Assembly (NCBI GenBank): GCA_965660955.1
Contig: CBFIBY010000019.1
Location: 1 to 25,955 of the forward strand
Length of the DNA: 25,955 bases
DNA from: UBA2040 sp965660955
GTDB lineage: Bacteria > Bacteroidota > Bacteroidia > Flavobacteriales_D > Crocinitomicaceae
Direction: 5' to 3'
Under the pieces are notes generated by a model that saw nothing but the letters and a program-made list of their open reading frames with translations, had not been told where the DNA came from and searched no databases. A program made the translations under genes and the position numbers. Below, one piece after another: positions 8,224 through 16,019 of the stretch. How positions within the stretch are numbered: the first letter of the stretch is position 1; each line of letters begins with the position of its first letter.

Positions 8224-9012
8224 ATGAAAATAAGTTTAGAAGGTAAAGTTGCACTTGTATCTGGAAGTACACAAGGAATTGGTAAGGCATCAGCAAAAGC
8301 AATGGCGGAATGCGGTGCAACAATTGTTTTGTTGGCCCGAAATAAGGAGAAATTAGAGAATGTATCTTCTGAATTACCGACTCCTAATGGACAATCGCAT
8401 AGTTTTTTAGTAGCCGATTTTAGTCGTCCAAATGAACTTAATGAAACGATTAAAAAATGGGTTTCATCTGGTAACCATGCGGATATATTAGTCAATAATA
8501 CAGGCGGACCAAAAGGTGGACCTGTTTCAGAAGCTCCGTTGAATGAATTTATTGCAGCCTTTAATCAGCATTTGATTTGCAACCATATTTTGGTGCAAGC
8601 TTTGTTACCTGGAATGAAAGCGAAAAGATTCGGTAAAATCATCAATGTTATTTCTACATCGGTGAAGCAACCGCTTCCCGGATTAGGAGTTTCGAATACC
8701 ATTCGTGGTGCTGTCGGAAATTGGAGTAAAACGCTTGCCAACGAGCTGGGACCTTTTAATATTACAGTAAACAATGTGCTTCCCGGAGCCACAAATACAG
8801 AACGATTGAAAAGTATCGCAGAGAATAAATCAAATAAAACGGATTCAACTGTTGACGAAGTATTCGAAAAGATGGCAAGCGAGTCACCAATGGGAAGAAT
8901 AGCAGAACCCGAAGAAATTGCCCAAGCGATTCTTTTTCTAGCCTCGGACATGAGTTCTTACATCAACGGAATTAACATCCCTGTCGATGGAGGAAGAACA
9001 AAATCATTATAA
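8224..9012 (+). CDS. SDR-family protein lacking the canonical Tyr/Lys pair
   Basis: 262 residues from the ATG at 8224; an in-frame TTG at 8215 would add three residues and is less likely. The Rossmann fold is clear: nucleotide-binding GSTQGIG (14-20), NNTGG (91-95) and the C-terminal segment GINIPVDGG. The position of the catalytic YxxxK motif reads S157-N-T-I-R161, so both the Tyr and the Lys are replaced, although the catalytic-type S144 is kept. Some SDR subgroups annotated as 3-oxoacyl-ACP reductase-like share such an incomplete tetrad, so annotation as an ordinary reductase would overreach. It is divergent from the 3-hydroxyanthranilate dioxygenase gene, which suggests a role in the same catabolic pathway, but that is inference. 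It converges on the next gene with only seven bases between stop codons. Confidence 0.82.
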   Translation: MKISLEGKVALVSGSTQGIGKASAKAMAECGATIVLLARNKEKLENVSSELPTPNGQSHSFLVADFSRPNELNETIKKWVSSGNHADILVNNTGGPKGGPVSEAPLNEFIAAFNQHLICNHILVQALLPGMKAKRFGKIINVISTSVKQPLPGLGVSNTIRGAVGNWSKTLANELGPFNITVNNVLPGATNTERLKSIAENKSNKTDSTVDEVFEKMASESPMGRIAEPEEIAQAILFLASDMSSYINGINIPVDGGRTKSL

Positions 9013-9019
9013 TTTAAGA

Positions 9020-11419
9020 TTAGCGTAGGACATTAACGTGCCCAATTTTACGCGTGTTGATTTCGTAAGGAGTGCTGTAGATAATCATCCAGGTATAAAC
9101 ACCGTCAGGAACCTTCGTGCTCTGATTAATTGTGCCATCCCATTCAAAATTTGTATCGTTTGATTCAAAGATTATTTCGCCCCATCGATTGAAGATTTTA
9201 ATATTGAAATCAATCATTCCGATTGCTTCCGCTTTGAATAAGTTGTTAAAGCGATCACCATCGGGTGTAAACGCATTGGGGACATACAAGTACGTTTCTT
9301 CTTTAATGTAAATACCACGTTTCGTAGAGTCAATACAACCATTAATATCGGTAGCAATAAGCAATATTTCGTACAATCCTGGTTCGGGATATGTTGCGTT
9401 GGGATGCACTAACGTAGAAGTTGTTCCATTGCCCAAATCCCAAAAGTAGGAAGCACCATTCACCGTTAAATTCTGAAAGGTAATGGGCACATCTTCAACG
9501 ACTAAATCACTCGATACAATGAAGTCCGCAACAGGTTTTTGCACCGTGATTTTTACATTGTCAGAAACTGTAAAAGTCTGACAATCATCGGAAACAGTGA
9601 CGGTATATGTCGTTGTGTTGAAAGGGTTAACAACCATGCTTGCTTGAGTTGAGCCTGTTGGATTCCAACTGTAATAATAGTCGCCCCAACCGCCCGTAGC
9701 TGTGACCGAAACAGTAATTGGATCCCCAGGACAAATAAGTTCAGGATCAGACATTTGTAGCAACAAAGGTGGACTTGTTATTGTGTAAAGCACATTTCCG
9801 GTTGCTTGTTCCCCACATTGATCGGTTACTGTTATTTCGTAATTCGTTGTTTGACTTGGTTGGATGTATGCAATATCGCTAAAAGAGATGTTTGGTCCTC
9901 CAACTTCTGTCCATTGATAAGAATAAACGCCCGTTCCTCCACTAGCCGTTACAGTTAGGGTGTCATTCAAATAAGGACAAATTTCTGTAATGTTAGGTGT
10001 TACAACTAGAACTATTGGCGGATAAACAGGAACGGTTACTGTTGCGCTTGCCGTGGCAGATTGTATAAGACAGTTGTCCGTAATAGTTAAACTATACGTC
10101 GTCGTTGATAAGGGCGATACATAGATACTACTTGTTGTTTCTCCTGTACTCCAAGCATACGTGTAAGGTCCTACACCTCCTGTCGGAAAAGCAAGTAATT
10201 CAACAGAATCGCCTGAGCACAAAACATTTGTGTCTTGAACGGTGAGATCCACTGGTTCTAAATCATTAATTCCTAGATCAAGAATAATTGGTGTTTGATT
10301 ACCGCATGGGTCTGTCATTAAAAACTCAAGTGTTAGGGTTTCTAGGCCTTCTACAAGTGCATCACCCAAGGCGTTAAATGTAAATGAAATTTGACTTTGA
10401 CCCGGTGCAAAAGTTACACTCGGAGGTATAGGCGAGTAATCGAGACCTGCGGTCGCCGTGCCTGTTACCGATAAAGGAATGGTTAATGCCGTGTTTAAAT
10501 TTCCTTGTCTATTTAAAGTAACTGTAGCGCTAACACACCCTTCGGCTAAAACGTTTGGGTCAGTAAAAGCTTGACTCGAAAGCGCGTATGTTATATCTAC
10601 TGGGGTGTCAGAAGTTAAACTGTTTGCTTCAAGAAAAATACCTGAATCAAAAATTGGATCGCCAGCATCGGCAATGGCAATTTTTAAATGATAGGTTTGT
10701 CCGCATTGTACTTGTGACACAGCTTCCATTACTTTCGTGTACCCATCGTATTGCAAATAATTTGCCGAACTATTATAAGGCGCATTATTTCCAGTTCCAT
10801 TATTGACATAATATGCACAGTTTTGACAAGGCCCCGTGTTTGTAACTCCATTGTTCACGCTGTTGATCGCGATAATTGTATTACTGACAGGCACTTTGGC
10901 CATGTTTTGTGTTCCACCTGGGATTCCCGGACCTGAAATGAAAAACGCAAAAACATCGTTAAATATTTGACCTACATATTCAGGGTATTCCTCAGAAGCA
11001 AAAACATATTTAAATCGAACGGTGTCTGAATAAGGAACAAAGTCAAACTCCAAGACTGACGCGTTGAAGGTTTGAGTTCCTCCTGCAAGCAATGCCGTTA
11101 ATTGTCCATAACCTGGTGTTCCATTGTCAATTCCGGCGTTCGGTTTGTTGTTAGGTCCATGAGGGCCTTCGCCCGTATTCAATACGGTACCAGTGGTCAA
11201 TATAATTCCATTTGCAATTCCAAGGTTGGTTCCTGCGGCAGTAAAATCACCAATAGCTCCACCAGATCCGGTAAATTGAATATTAGATACTGTCACTCCT
11301 GAACCGAGTAATACGTTTTGAACCAATTGCGCTGGTGACAGATTTACGTTCGTCGCTAACTGCCCCATCGTGAAAAAAGGAGCAAATAATAGGACGATAT
11401 GTATGATTTTGGTACGCAA
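9020..11419 (-). CDS. T9SS type B exported protein with choice-of-anchor L domain
   Basis: 799 residues starting at a TTG codon. No ATG is available in frame without destroying the signal peptide MRTKIIHIVLLFAPFFTMGQ. Domains in order: a choice-of-anchor L domain (about 70-270; motifs GIILTTGTV, FASEEYPEYVG, DSGIFLEANS), a Calx-beta-like domain (about 285-388; TAGLDYSP, EGLETLTL), three Ig-like repeats (389-465, 466-550, 551-628), a PKD domain (629-707; FWDLGNGTTS) and a type B sorting domain (708-799; NAFTPDGDRFN, FNRWGE, GVYTWMIIY). It should be secreted through T9SS to the cell surface. The function is probably adhesive or structural; no catalytic domain is seen. The same architecture class as the 3107-6988 gene suggests the two use the same export machinery. 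Confidence 0.9.
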   Translation of the reverse strand: MRTKIIHIVLLFAPFFTMGQLATNVNLSPAQLVQNVLLGSGVTVSNIQFTGSGGAIGDFTAAGTNLGIANGIILTTGTVLNTGEGPHGPNNKPNAGIDNGTPGYGQLTALLAGGTQTFNASVLEFDFVPYSDTVRFKYVFASEEYPEYVGQIFNDVFAFFISGPGIPGGTQNMAKVPVSNTIIAINSVNNGVTNTGPCQNCAYYVNNGTGNNAPYNSSANYLQYDGYTKVMEAVSQVQCGQTYHLKIAIADAGDPIFDSGIFLEANSLTSDTPVDITYALSSQAFTDPNVLAEGCVSATVTLNRQGNLNTALTIPLSVTGTATAGLDYSPIPPSVTFAPGQSQISFTFNALGDALVEGLETLTLEFLMTDPCGNQTPIILDLGINDLEPVDLTVQDTNVLCSGDSVELLAFPTGGVGPYTYAWSTGETTSSIYVSPLSTTTYSLTITDNCLIQSATASATVTVPVYPPIVLVVTPNITEICPYLNDTLTVTASGGTGVYSYQWTEVGGPNISFSDIAYIQPSQTTNYEITVTDQCGEQATGNVLYTITSPPLLLQMSDPELICPGDPITVSVTATGGWGDYYYSWNPTGSTQASMVVNPFNTTTYTVTVSDDCQTFTVSDNVKITVQKPVADFIVSSDLVVEDVPITFQNLTVNGASYFWDLGNGTTSTLVHPNATYPEPGLYEILLIATDINGCIDSTKRGIYIKEETYLYVPNAFTPDGDRFNNLFKAEAIGMIDFNIKIFNRWGEIIFESNDTNFEWDGTINQSTKVPDGVYTWMIIYSTPYEINTRKIGHVNVLR

Positions 11420-11423
11420 GGTT

Positions 11424-11436
11424 GTTATAATATAAC
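11424..11436. repeat. short inverted repeat next to the start of the choice-of-anchor L gene
   Basis: GTTATA and TATAAC form a 6-base inverted repeat around one central base, five bases upstream of the TTG start of the minus-strand gene. It could be an operator or part of its promoter. In AT-rich sequence this may be chance. Confidence 0.2.
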
Positions 11437-11540
11437 GCTATTTATTCTAAATGGTTGATTAGTTTACTACAATAAACGTGCTAATTCTTGTAAATTTAAG
11501 TCAATTTAACATCTAGGGCAACCATTTCAACTTGAAAGAT

Positions 11541-11548
11541 TAATTTTG
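11541..11548 (+). promoter_or_regulatory. candidate -7 box for the M23 peptidase gene
   Basis: TAATTTTG matches TAnnTTTG, 15 bases before the GTG start at 11564. No TTG lies at the preferred distance upstream, so support is partial. Confidence 0.35.
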
Positions 11549-11563
11549 TTAAAACAATAATTA

Positions 11564-12415
11564 GTGGGGATTTTTAAAAATACGATTAAGAAATTACAAG
11601 AGGATATTCGCATATCCTCAAGTGATGCGCGCACTTTCGATGAAAATTGGTCATTTGCAACATCGCGTTTTCGGTTCATTTCGCTTATTACCCTTGTGCT
11701 TCTTGTTTTTGGAATCTTATTCTTTATTTTCCTTTATTTCGGTCCAACTAGAAGATATTTTCAAACAGAAGATGTAAGTATTGAACGTCAAAAGTTAGAA
11801 ACACAGAACAAACGTGTACAAGAATTGGACAAGAAGATACAATCGCAGGAGACTTTCATCAGAAATATTCAAGATGTACTTCAAGGTAAGATATCCGCAG
11901 ATTCGATTTCTACCAAACCGCAGAAACTTGACAATATTGATTTGTCAAATGTAGATGTTGCTACAACAAAAGCAGAAGGTAAATTAGCACGTAAGGTGAA
12001 AGACGATATGCGTACCGTGAAGAAAAAGGATAATTCTTCGCTTCAGAACTTAATATTTGAAGCACCCGTTCGTGGGACTATATCCGAAAAGTTTTCTTTT
12101 GACACTCATCCAGCCGTGGATATCGTTTGTAAAAAAGAATCAAGTATTAAATCCTGCTTGGATGGAGTTGTATTGTACAGTGGATATTCCAAAAAAGACG
12201 GAAACTTCATCATAATTGATCATGGAAAAGGATACGTGTCGCTTTATAAACACAACAAAGTGAATTTAAAATCAGCTGGTCAACGAGTTCAGATTGGCGA
12301 TCCAATCGCAATTGCCGGAAATTCAGGTGAAAACAGTACAGGACCTCATTTGCATTTTGAGTTGTGGTTTGAACAAAGGCCAATCGACCCACAAGCATTT
12401 ATGACATTCGAGTAG
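11564..12415 (+). CDS. membrane-anchored M23 family metallopeptidase
   Basis: 283 residues from a GTG start (MGIFKNTIKK). One transmembrane helix (about 38-59) is followed by a charged, probably coiled-coil stretch (about 70-105), a linker and a C-terminal LytM/M23 domain (about 165-283). The zinc-site residues are H182 and D186 (THPAVD) and the HxH motif H262-L-H264; H230 in the YKHN segment matches the fourth conserved histidine. The domain therefore looks active, unlike degenerate EnvC- or NlpD-type activators. It should cut peptide cross-links of peptidoglycan from the periplasmic face of the inner membrane. It converges on the ABC exporter with five bases between stop codons. The specific substrate bond is unknown. 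Confidence 0.9.
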   Translation: MGIFKNTIKKLQEDIRISSSDARTFDENWSFATSRFRFISLITLVLLVFGILFFIFLYFGPTRRYFQTEDVSIERQKLETQNKRVQELDKKIQSQETFIRNIQDVLQGKISADSISTKPQKLDNIDLSNVDVATTKAEGKLARKVKDDMRTVKKKDNSSLQNLIFEAPVRGTISEKFSFDTHPAVDIVCKKESSIKSCLDGVVLYSGYSKKDGNFIIIDHGKGYVSLYKHNKVNLKSAGQRVQIGDPIAIAGNSGENSTGPHLHFELWFEQRPIDPQAFMTFE

Positions 12416-12420
12416 TCTTT

Positions 12421-14265
12421 TTAAGAAACAATGCCCTGCATAGAGCAAAGTTTATAGTAAATGCCATTCAGTTTCATCAACTCATCATGCGTTCCACTTT
12501 CGGCAATTTCGCCATTTGAAAGCACAATGATATTATCGGCATTTCGAATCGTGCTTAATCTGTGTGCGATGACCAAAGACGTTCTTCCTTGAAGTAAATT
12601 TTCTAAAGCTTCTTGCACCAATACTTCGGATTCTGTATCCAAGGCCGAAGTTGCTTCGTCTAAAATGAGCAAACTAGGGTTTTTCAAAATTGCTCGCGCT
12701 ATGCTAACTCTTTGTTTCTGCCCACCCGAAAGTTTATTGCCTCGATCTCCAATATTTGTGTCGTAACCATTTTCTAGTTTGGTAATAAACTCATGGGCAT
12801 TTGCAATTTTTGCAGCGTTAATTACTTCCTCGCGATTGGGATTGTCGATTCCGAAGGAAATATTGTTGGCAACAGTATCATTAAAAAGAATGGACTCTTG
12901 TGAAACGATACCAATATGACTTCTTAAATCATTCGTTTTTAATTTCTCTATAGGAATGCCATCATATTTTATCGAACCTTCTTCAATGTCATAAAAACGA
13001 GCCACCAAATCAGCTAAAGTTGATTTTCCACTTCCAGATTCACCAACCAATGCAATTTTCTTTCCCTTGGGAATGTCAAATGAAACATCCTTAATGACAG
13101 TCGCGTCTTTGTATTTGAAAAATACGTTTTTCAAAGTAACACCTTCGTTTAGTTCGCTGAGCGCAACGGCTTCTTTTGCTTCAAATATTTTTTCGTCACT
13201 GTCAAGAATTTCATTGATTCTATTTTGCGAAATGGATGCTTTCTGCAGAATGGCAATAGAATTGGCAACACCTTGAATCGGACGAAGCAATTGAGAGAAA
13301 ACGATGATAAAACCAATGAATTCTTCACCTGTTAGTCCTCCGTTTCCTGATGTTGTGAGTATCATGTTTCCGCCAAACCATGCGATACATAGCATTACAG
13401 CTGCACCTAGCGTTTCGTTTAAGGGCGAAGACATGTCTCTTTTTCTGAAGCTCTTCGTGGTAAATTTCTGGTGTCGCAGATTTGTCCTTTCAAAATTTGA
13501 ACGAACTTGTTTCCCTGCGTTGAAAGCCTTTATAATGCGAATTCCACCTAGTGTTTCATCCAGATGAGAATTCAAAGCGCCAAATTCTTCCATTTCTTGT
13601 TTTGCCGTTCGTTTCAAACTTTTCCCGATTCGAGAAATGACAAATGCGGAAATAGGCAGTAAAGCAAAAGAGATTAAAGTCAATTGTGGACTCCAATAAA
13701 TAAGAAGGCCGATATGAAGAATAATTGCAATGGGCTCACGAAACACTAATTCGAGAATGGCTATTACCCCAATTTCAATTTGAGAAGCATCATTGTTTAC
13801 ACGTGATACTAGATCTCCTTTTTTCTCATCTGAATAGTAGGAAAGTGGAAGGCGAAGGATCTTTGAGTACATAGCATTTCTTACATCTCGAACCGTTGCC
13901 ATACGCAATTGAGATTGATGCCAAATAGCGCCGTAGCGACTTATGTTTTTGAGCAGAAAGGCAATAAAAACGGAAATACAAACAAACATCAAGGCTTTCT
14001 TTGGGTCGGCCTCAACCATAGATTCCATGAAATAGTTGTAATAATCAGAACAGTATTGAAAGAAATCGACAAATCCGCCTTCGTAAATCGGTTTTGTTGG
14101 AGCTGTAATTTCTTGTTCGGGATTGAAAATCAACTGAAGAAAAGGGATGAAAAGAGCAAAGGAAATCAGGTTGAAAATTACGTACAAAAGATTGAAAACG
14201 ATAGTTAAAATCGCCAGCAGTCGGTACTTAAAGGTATATCGGAAAAGTTCCCTGAAATTTTTCAT
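12421..14265 (-). CDS. MsbA-like ABC transporter, fused permease and ATPase
   Basis: 614 residues from the ATG at 14265 (MKNFRELFRYTF); an in-frame TTG nine bases upstream lies inside the candidate -7 box. The N-terminal half is a six-helix type IV ABC exporter domain with the DEKKGDLVSRVNND coupling region. The nucleotide-binding domain has Walker A GESGSGKS (408-415), Q-loop Q456, signature LSGGQKQR (512-519), Walker B LLILDE (532-537) and H-loop H568. It is a homodimeric half-transporter. In Bacteroidota this type is usually annotated as a lipid A or multidrug exporter; placement among envelope genes fits lipid flipping, but the substrate cannot be read from sequence. It is divergent from rbfA with only 68 bases between the start codons. 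Confidence 0.9.
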   Translation of the reverse strand: MKNFRELFRYTFKYRLLAILTIVFNLLYVIFNLISFALFIPFLQLIFNPEQEITAPTKPIYEGGFVDFFQYCSDYYNYFMESMVEADPKKALMFVCISVFIAFLLKNISRYGAIWHQSQLRMATVRDVRNAMYSKILRLPLSYYSDEKKGDLVSRVNNDASQIEIGVIAILELVFREPIAIILHIGLLIYWSPQLTLISFALLPISAFVISRIGKSLKRTAKQEMEEFGALNSHLDETLGGIRIIKAFNAGKQVRSNFERTNLRHQKFTTKSFRKRDMSSPLNETLGAAVMLCIAWFGGNMILTTSGNGGLTGEEFIGFIIVFSQLLRPIQGVANSIAILQKASISQNRINEILDSDEKIFEAKEAVALSELNEGVTLKNVFFKYKDATVIKDVSFDIPKGKKIALVGESGSGKSTLADLVARFYDIEEGSIKYDGIPIEKLKTNDLRSHIGIVSQESILFNDTVANNISFGIDNPNREEVINAAKIANAHEFITKLENGYDTNIGDRGNKLSGGQKQRVSIARAILKNPSLLILDEATSALDTESEVLVQEALENLLQGRTSLVIAHRLSTIRNADNIIVLSNGEIAESGTHDELMKLNGIYYKLCSMQGIVS

Positions 14266-14271
14266 TCTGCA

Positions 14272-14279
14272 CAAAGATA
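14272..14279 (-). promoter_or_regulatory. candidate -7 box of the ABC exporter gene
   Basis: The minus strand reads TATCTTTG, an exact TAnnTTTG match, six bases before the ATG at 14265. Transcription would begin almost at the start codon. There is no TTG at normal spacing. Confidence 0.45.
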
Positions 14280-14321
14280 GGATTTTGTCATTCTATGCGA
14301 TGAGGTCGACTTAACATTTCT

Positions 14322-14329
14322 TACTTTTG
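14322..14329 (+). promoter_or_regulatory. candidate -7 box of rbfA
   Basis: TACTTTTG matches TAnnTTTG and ends four bases before the rbfA ATG (14334), which implies a leaderless or nearly leaderless mRNA. It faces away from the ABC exporter box at 14272-14279. No TTG at normal spacing was found. Confidence 0.45.
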
Positions 14330-14333
14330 CGTT

Positions 14334-14669
14334 ATGAGTTCAATACGACAAAGTAGAATAGAGGCAGGAATCCAGCAAGAGTTGGCTTCTGTTTTTCAAA
14401 AAAATGCAAGCGAAATATGTTTGGGGTCCATGGTCAGTGTAACTACCGTTCGAATCACTTCCGATCTTTCTTTGGCGCGTTGTTATTTAAGTGTTTTTGC
14501 GGGGCCAGACCCGAAAGAAGTACTAGAAAACATTGAATTGAACAAAGGTAAAATCAGAGGTGAAATAGGAAAAAGACTCAAAAACATGAAGAAATTGCCT
14601 CAATTGGCTTTCTTTATTGACGACTCATTGGATTATGCCCATGAGATTGACGAACTATTGAAAAAGTAA
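14334..14669 (+). CDS. rbfA: 30S ribosome-binding factor A
   Basis: 111 residues, the usual length of RbfA, a KH-type protein that binds the 30S subunit and helps mature the 5' end of 16S rRNA, important in the cold. Family features seen include the N-terminal helix SIRQSRIEAGIQQELASVF, the central SVTTVRITSDLSLARCYLSV strand-helix region, and the C-terminal LAFFIDDSLDYAHEIDELL segment, which matches the typical PxLxFxxDxSxxxxxxIxxLL pattern. The TAA stop shares its last A with the proposed ATT start of the downstream permease, a layout known from Bacteroidota in which rbfA precedes an FtsX-like gene. The ATG lies very close to the -7 box. Confidence 0.93.
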   Translation: MSSIRQSRIEAGIQQELASVFQKNASEICLGSMVSVTTVRITSDLSLARCYLSVFAGPDPKEVLENIELNKGKIRGEIGKRLKNMKKLPQLAFFIDDSLDYAHEIDELLKK

Positions 14670-15898
14670 TTCGCATCAAAGTCCCATTTTACATAGCGCG
14701 TAGATATCTTTCCTCGAAAAAAAAGAAAAATGCGATTCATTGGATAACGAGAGTTTCCGTTGTTGGGATAACGGTGACCACGGCAGCCTTAGTTATCTTA
14801 CTTTCTGCTTTCAATGGAATAGAATCCATGGTAGAAAAATTGTATTCTGATTTCGATCCGGATATCACAATTCGCTACGCAAAAGGTAAAACATTTTTTG
14901 ACAATCAAATCAAACTCAAAGAGATCAAATCTACTGAAGGGGTGAAAACCGTTTCTGCTGGTATTGAAGAAGTCGTGGTTTTGATGCATCAGAACAAATG
15001 GGTGAATGCAAAACTAATCGGGGCTGACTCTAACTTTCTTTCTATCACCAAAATGACCGAACACATGGTCGACGGATTTCCACTGTTGAAAGAGCAAGGG
15101 AAAGATGTAGGGTTAATTGGCGCAACACTTTTGGATAAATTAGAAGGGTTTATTCCATCCCAAGGATATGAATCGATTACCATTTATTCTCCCAAACGGA
15201 ATATGAAAATTCGCTTGGGCAAGAATCCGTTTAGCACAAGAATGATTAACCTTTCTGGTCGAATGAATTTCAACCGGGAAGTGAATGCAGAGTTCATTGT
15301 GGTTCCCATCGATTTTGCCAAAGAGCTTTTGGACTACGACAATGAAAAAACGGTTCTGTTTGTGGACGTCAAAAAGAATTTTGAGAACGAAGCTCTAAAG
15401 AAACGATTAATAGCGCAGTTAGGGCCTGATTTTATTGTGAAGACCAACTACGAAAAAAATGAGTTAATCTATAAAACAAGTCAATCTGAAAAGGTAGTTG
15501 TGATCATCATTCTCCTTTTTATATTCATCATTGCCGCATTTACTCTTGTTGCAGCACTTACGATGATGTTCATTGAAAAAAAAGAAAATCTAGGCACCTT
15601 GTCCGCGATGGGTGCCGATAAGTCATTTATTTTTAAAATCTTTTACAACGAAGGTTTGCTCATTTCTTTCAAAGGAATCGTTATCGGCTTGTTGATTGGT
15701 TATGCGATTTGTCTTGTCCAGATCTACGGTAGTGTTTTAACCATGCCTAATTCTGCTGGAGAAGCGTTCCCAATGCGACTTTCTTTCAAAGACGGAATAC
15801 TAATTCTTTCACTTGTTAGTGTCATTTCCATTTTAGCTTCCTATTTGCCCGCAAAATATTTGTTGCGAGGAGATAATCTGAACTTTAAACAAGATTAA
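14669..15898 (+). CDS. FtsX/LolE-type ABC transporter permease, probable ATT start
   Basis: 409 residues if translation starts at ATT 14669. The first standard start, GTG at 14774, would delete a stretch reading VPFYIARRYLSSKK and half of the first membrane helix, both conserved in LolC/LolE-like permeases. No ATG, GTG or TTG exists in frame between the stop at 14648-14650 and 14774. ATT overlaps the rbfA stop as TAATT, where relatives would be expected to have TAATG. Membrane segments: one at about 24-47, then a periplasmic MacB-type core domain, then three helices in the C-terminal FtsX domain (about 270-295, 315-340, 370-392). The likely role is as the permease of a lipoprotein-releasing or related ABC complex; the ATPase partner is not in the window. 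A sequencing error turning ATG to ATT is the main alternative. Confidence 0.85.
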   Translation: MRIKVPFYIARRYLSSKKKKNAIHWITRVSVVGITVTTAALVILLSAFNGIESMVEKLYSDFDPDITIRYAKGKTFFDNQIKLKEIKSTEGVKTVSAGIEEVVVLMHQNKWVNAKLIGADSNFLSITKMTEHMVDGFPLLKEQGKDVGLIGATLLDKLEGFIPSQGYESITIYSPKRNMKIRLGKNPFSTRMINLSGRMNFNREVNAEFIVVPIDFAKELLDYDNEKTVLFVDVKKNFENEALKKRLIAQLGPDFIVKTNYEKNELIYKTSQSEKVVVIIILLFIFIIAAFTLVAALTMMFIEKKENLGTLSAMGADKSFIFKIFYNEGLLISFKGIVIGLLIGYAICLVQIYGSVLTMPNSAGEAFPMRLSFKDGILILSLVSVISILASYLPAKYLLRGDNLNFKQD

Positions 15899-15950
15899 GC
15901 AACATTTCATTTTTTGTTGAAAAACTTTAATAAGAATCCACTTCTTAATT

Positions 15951-15982
15951 TTGTAGTAATTGTAATTAATTACCTATCTTTG
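15951..15982 (+). promoter_or_regulatory. promoter of atpD-atpC
   Basis: TTG (15951-15953), a 21-base spacer and TATCTTTG (15975-15982) form a full match to the Bacteroidota promoter. The start of transcription is expected near 15987-15990, giving a leader of about 30 bases that is A/T-rich before the ATG. This is the best promoter in the window. Confidence 0.72.
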
Positions 15983-16019
15983 CGCCCAAATTTAGAGTTT
16001 AATACTAAAACGACACTTC

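Noticed and set aside
8565..8951. 128-residue open frame on the minus strand
   Set aside because: It lies wholly antisense to the SDR gene, whose Rossmann motifs are clear; no family features are seen in the antisense frame.
14720..14740. Possible frameshift in the A-rich run within the permease N-terminus
   Set aside because: The frame before and after the run both match the expected permease N-terminus (ARRYLSSKKKKN then AIHWITRVS), so no indel is needed.
14774..14776. GTG as start of the FtsX/LolE-like permease
   Set aside because: It would remove 35 residues with conserved family sequence and half of the first transmembrane helix.
15899..15925. Hairpin after the permease (CAAC and GTTG arms)
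   Set aside because: There are only four base pairs around a long loop and no T run follows, so a terminator is not supported.
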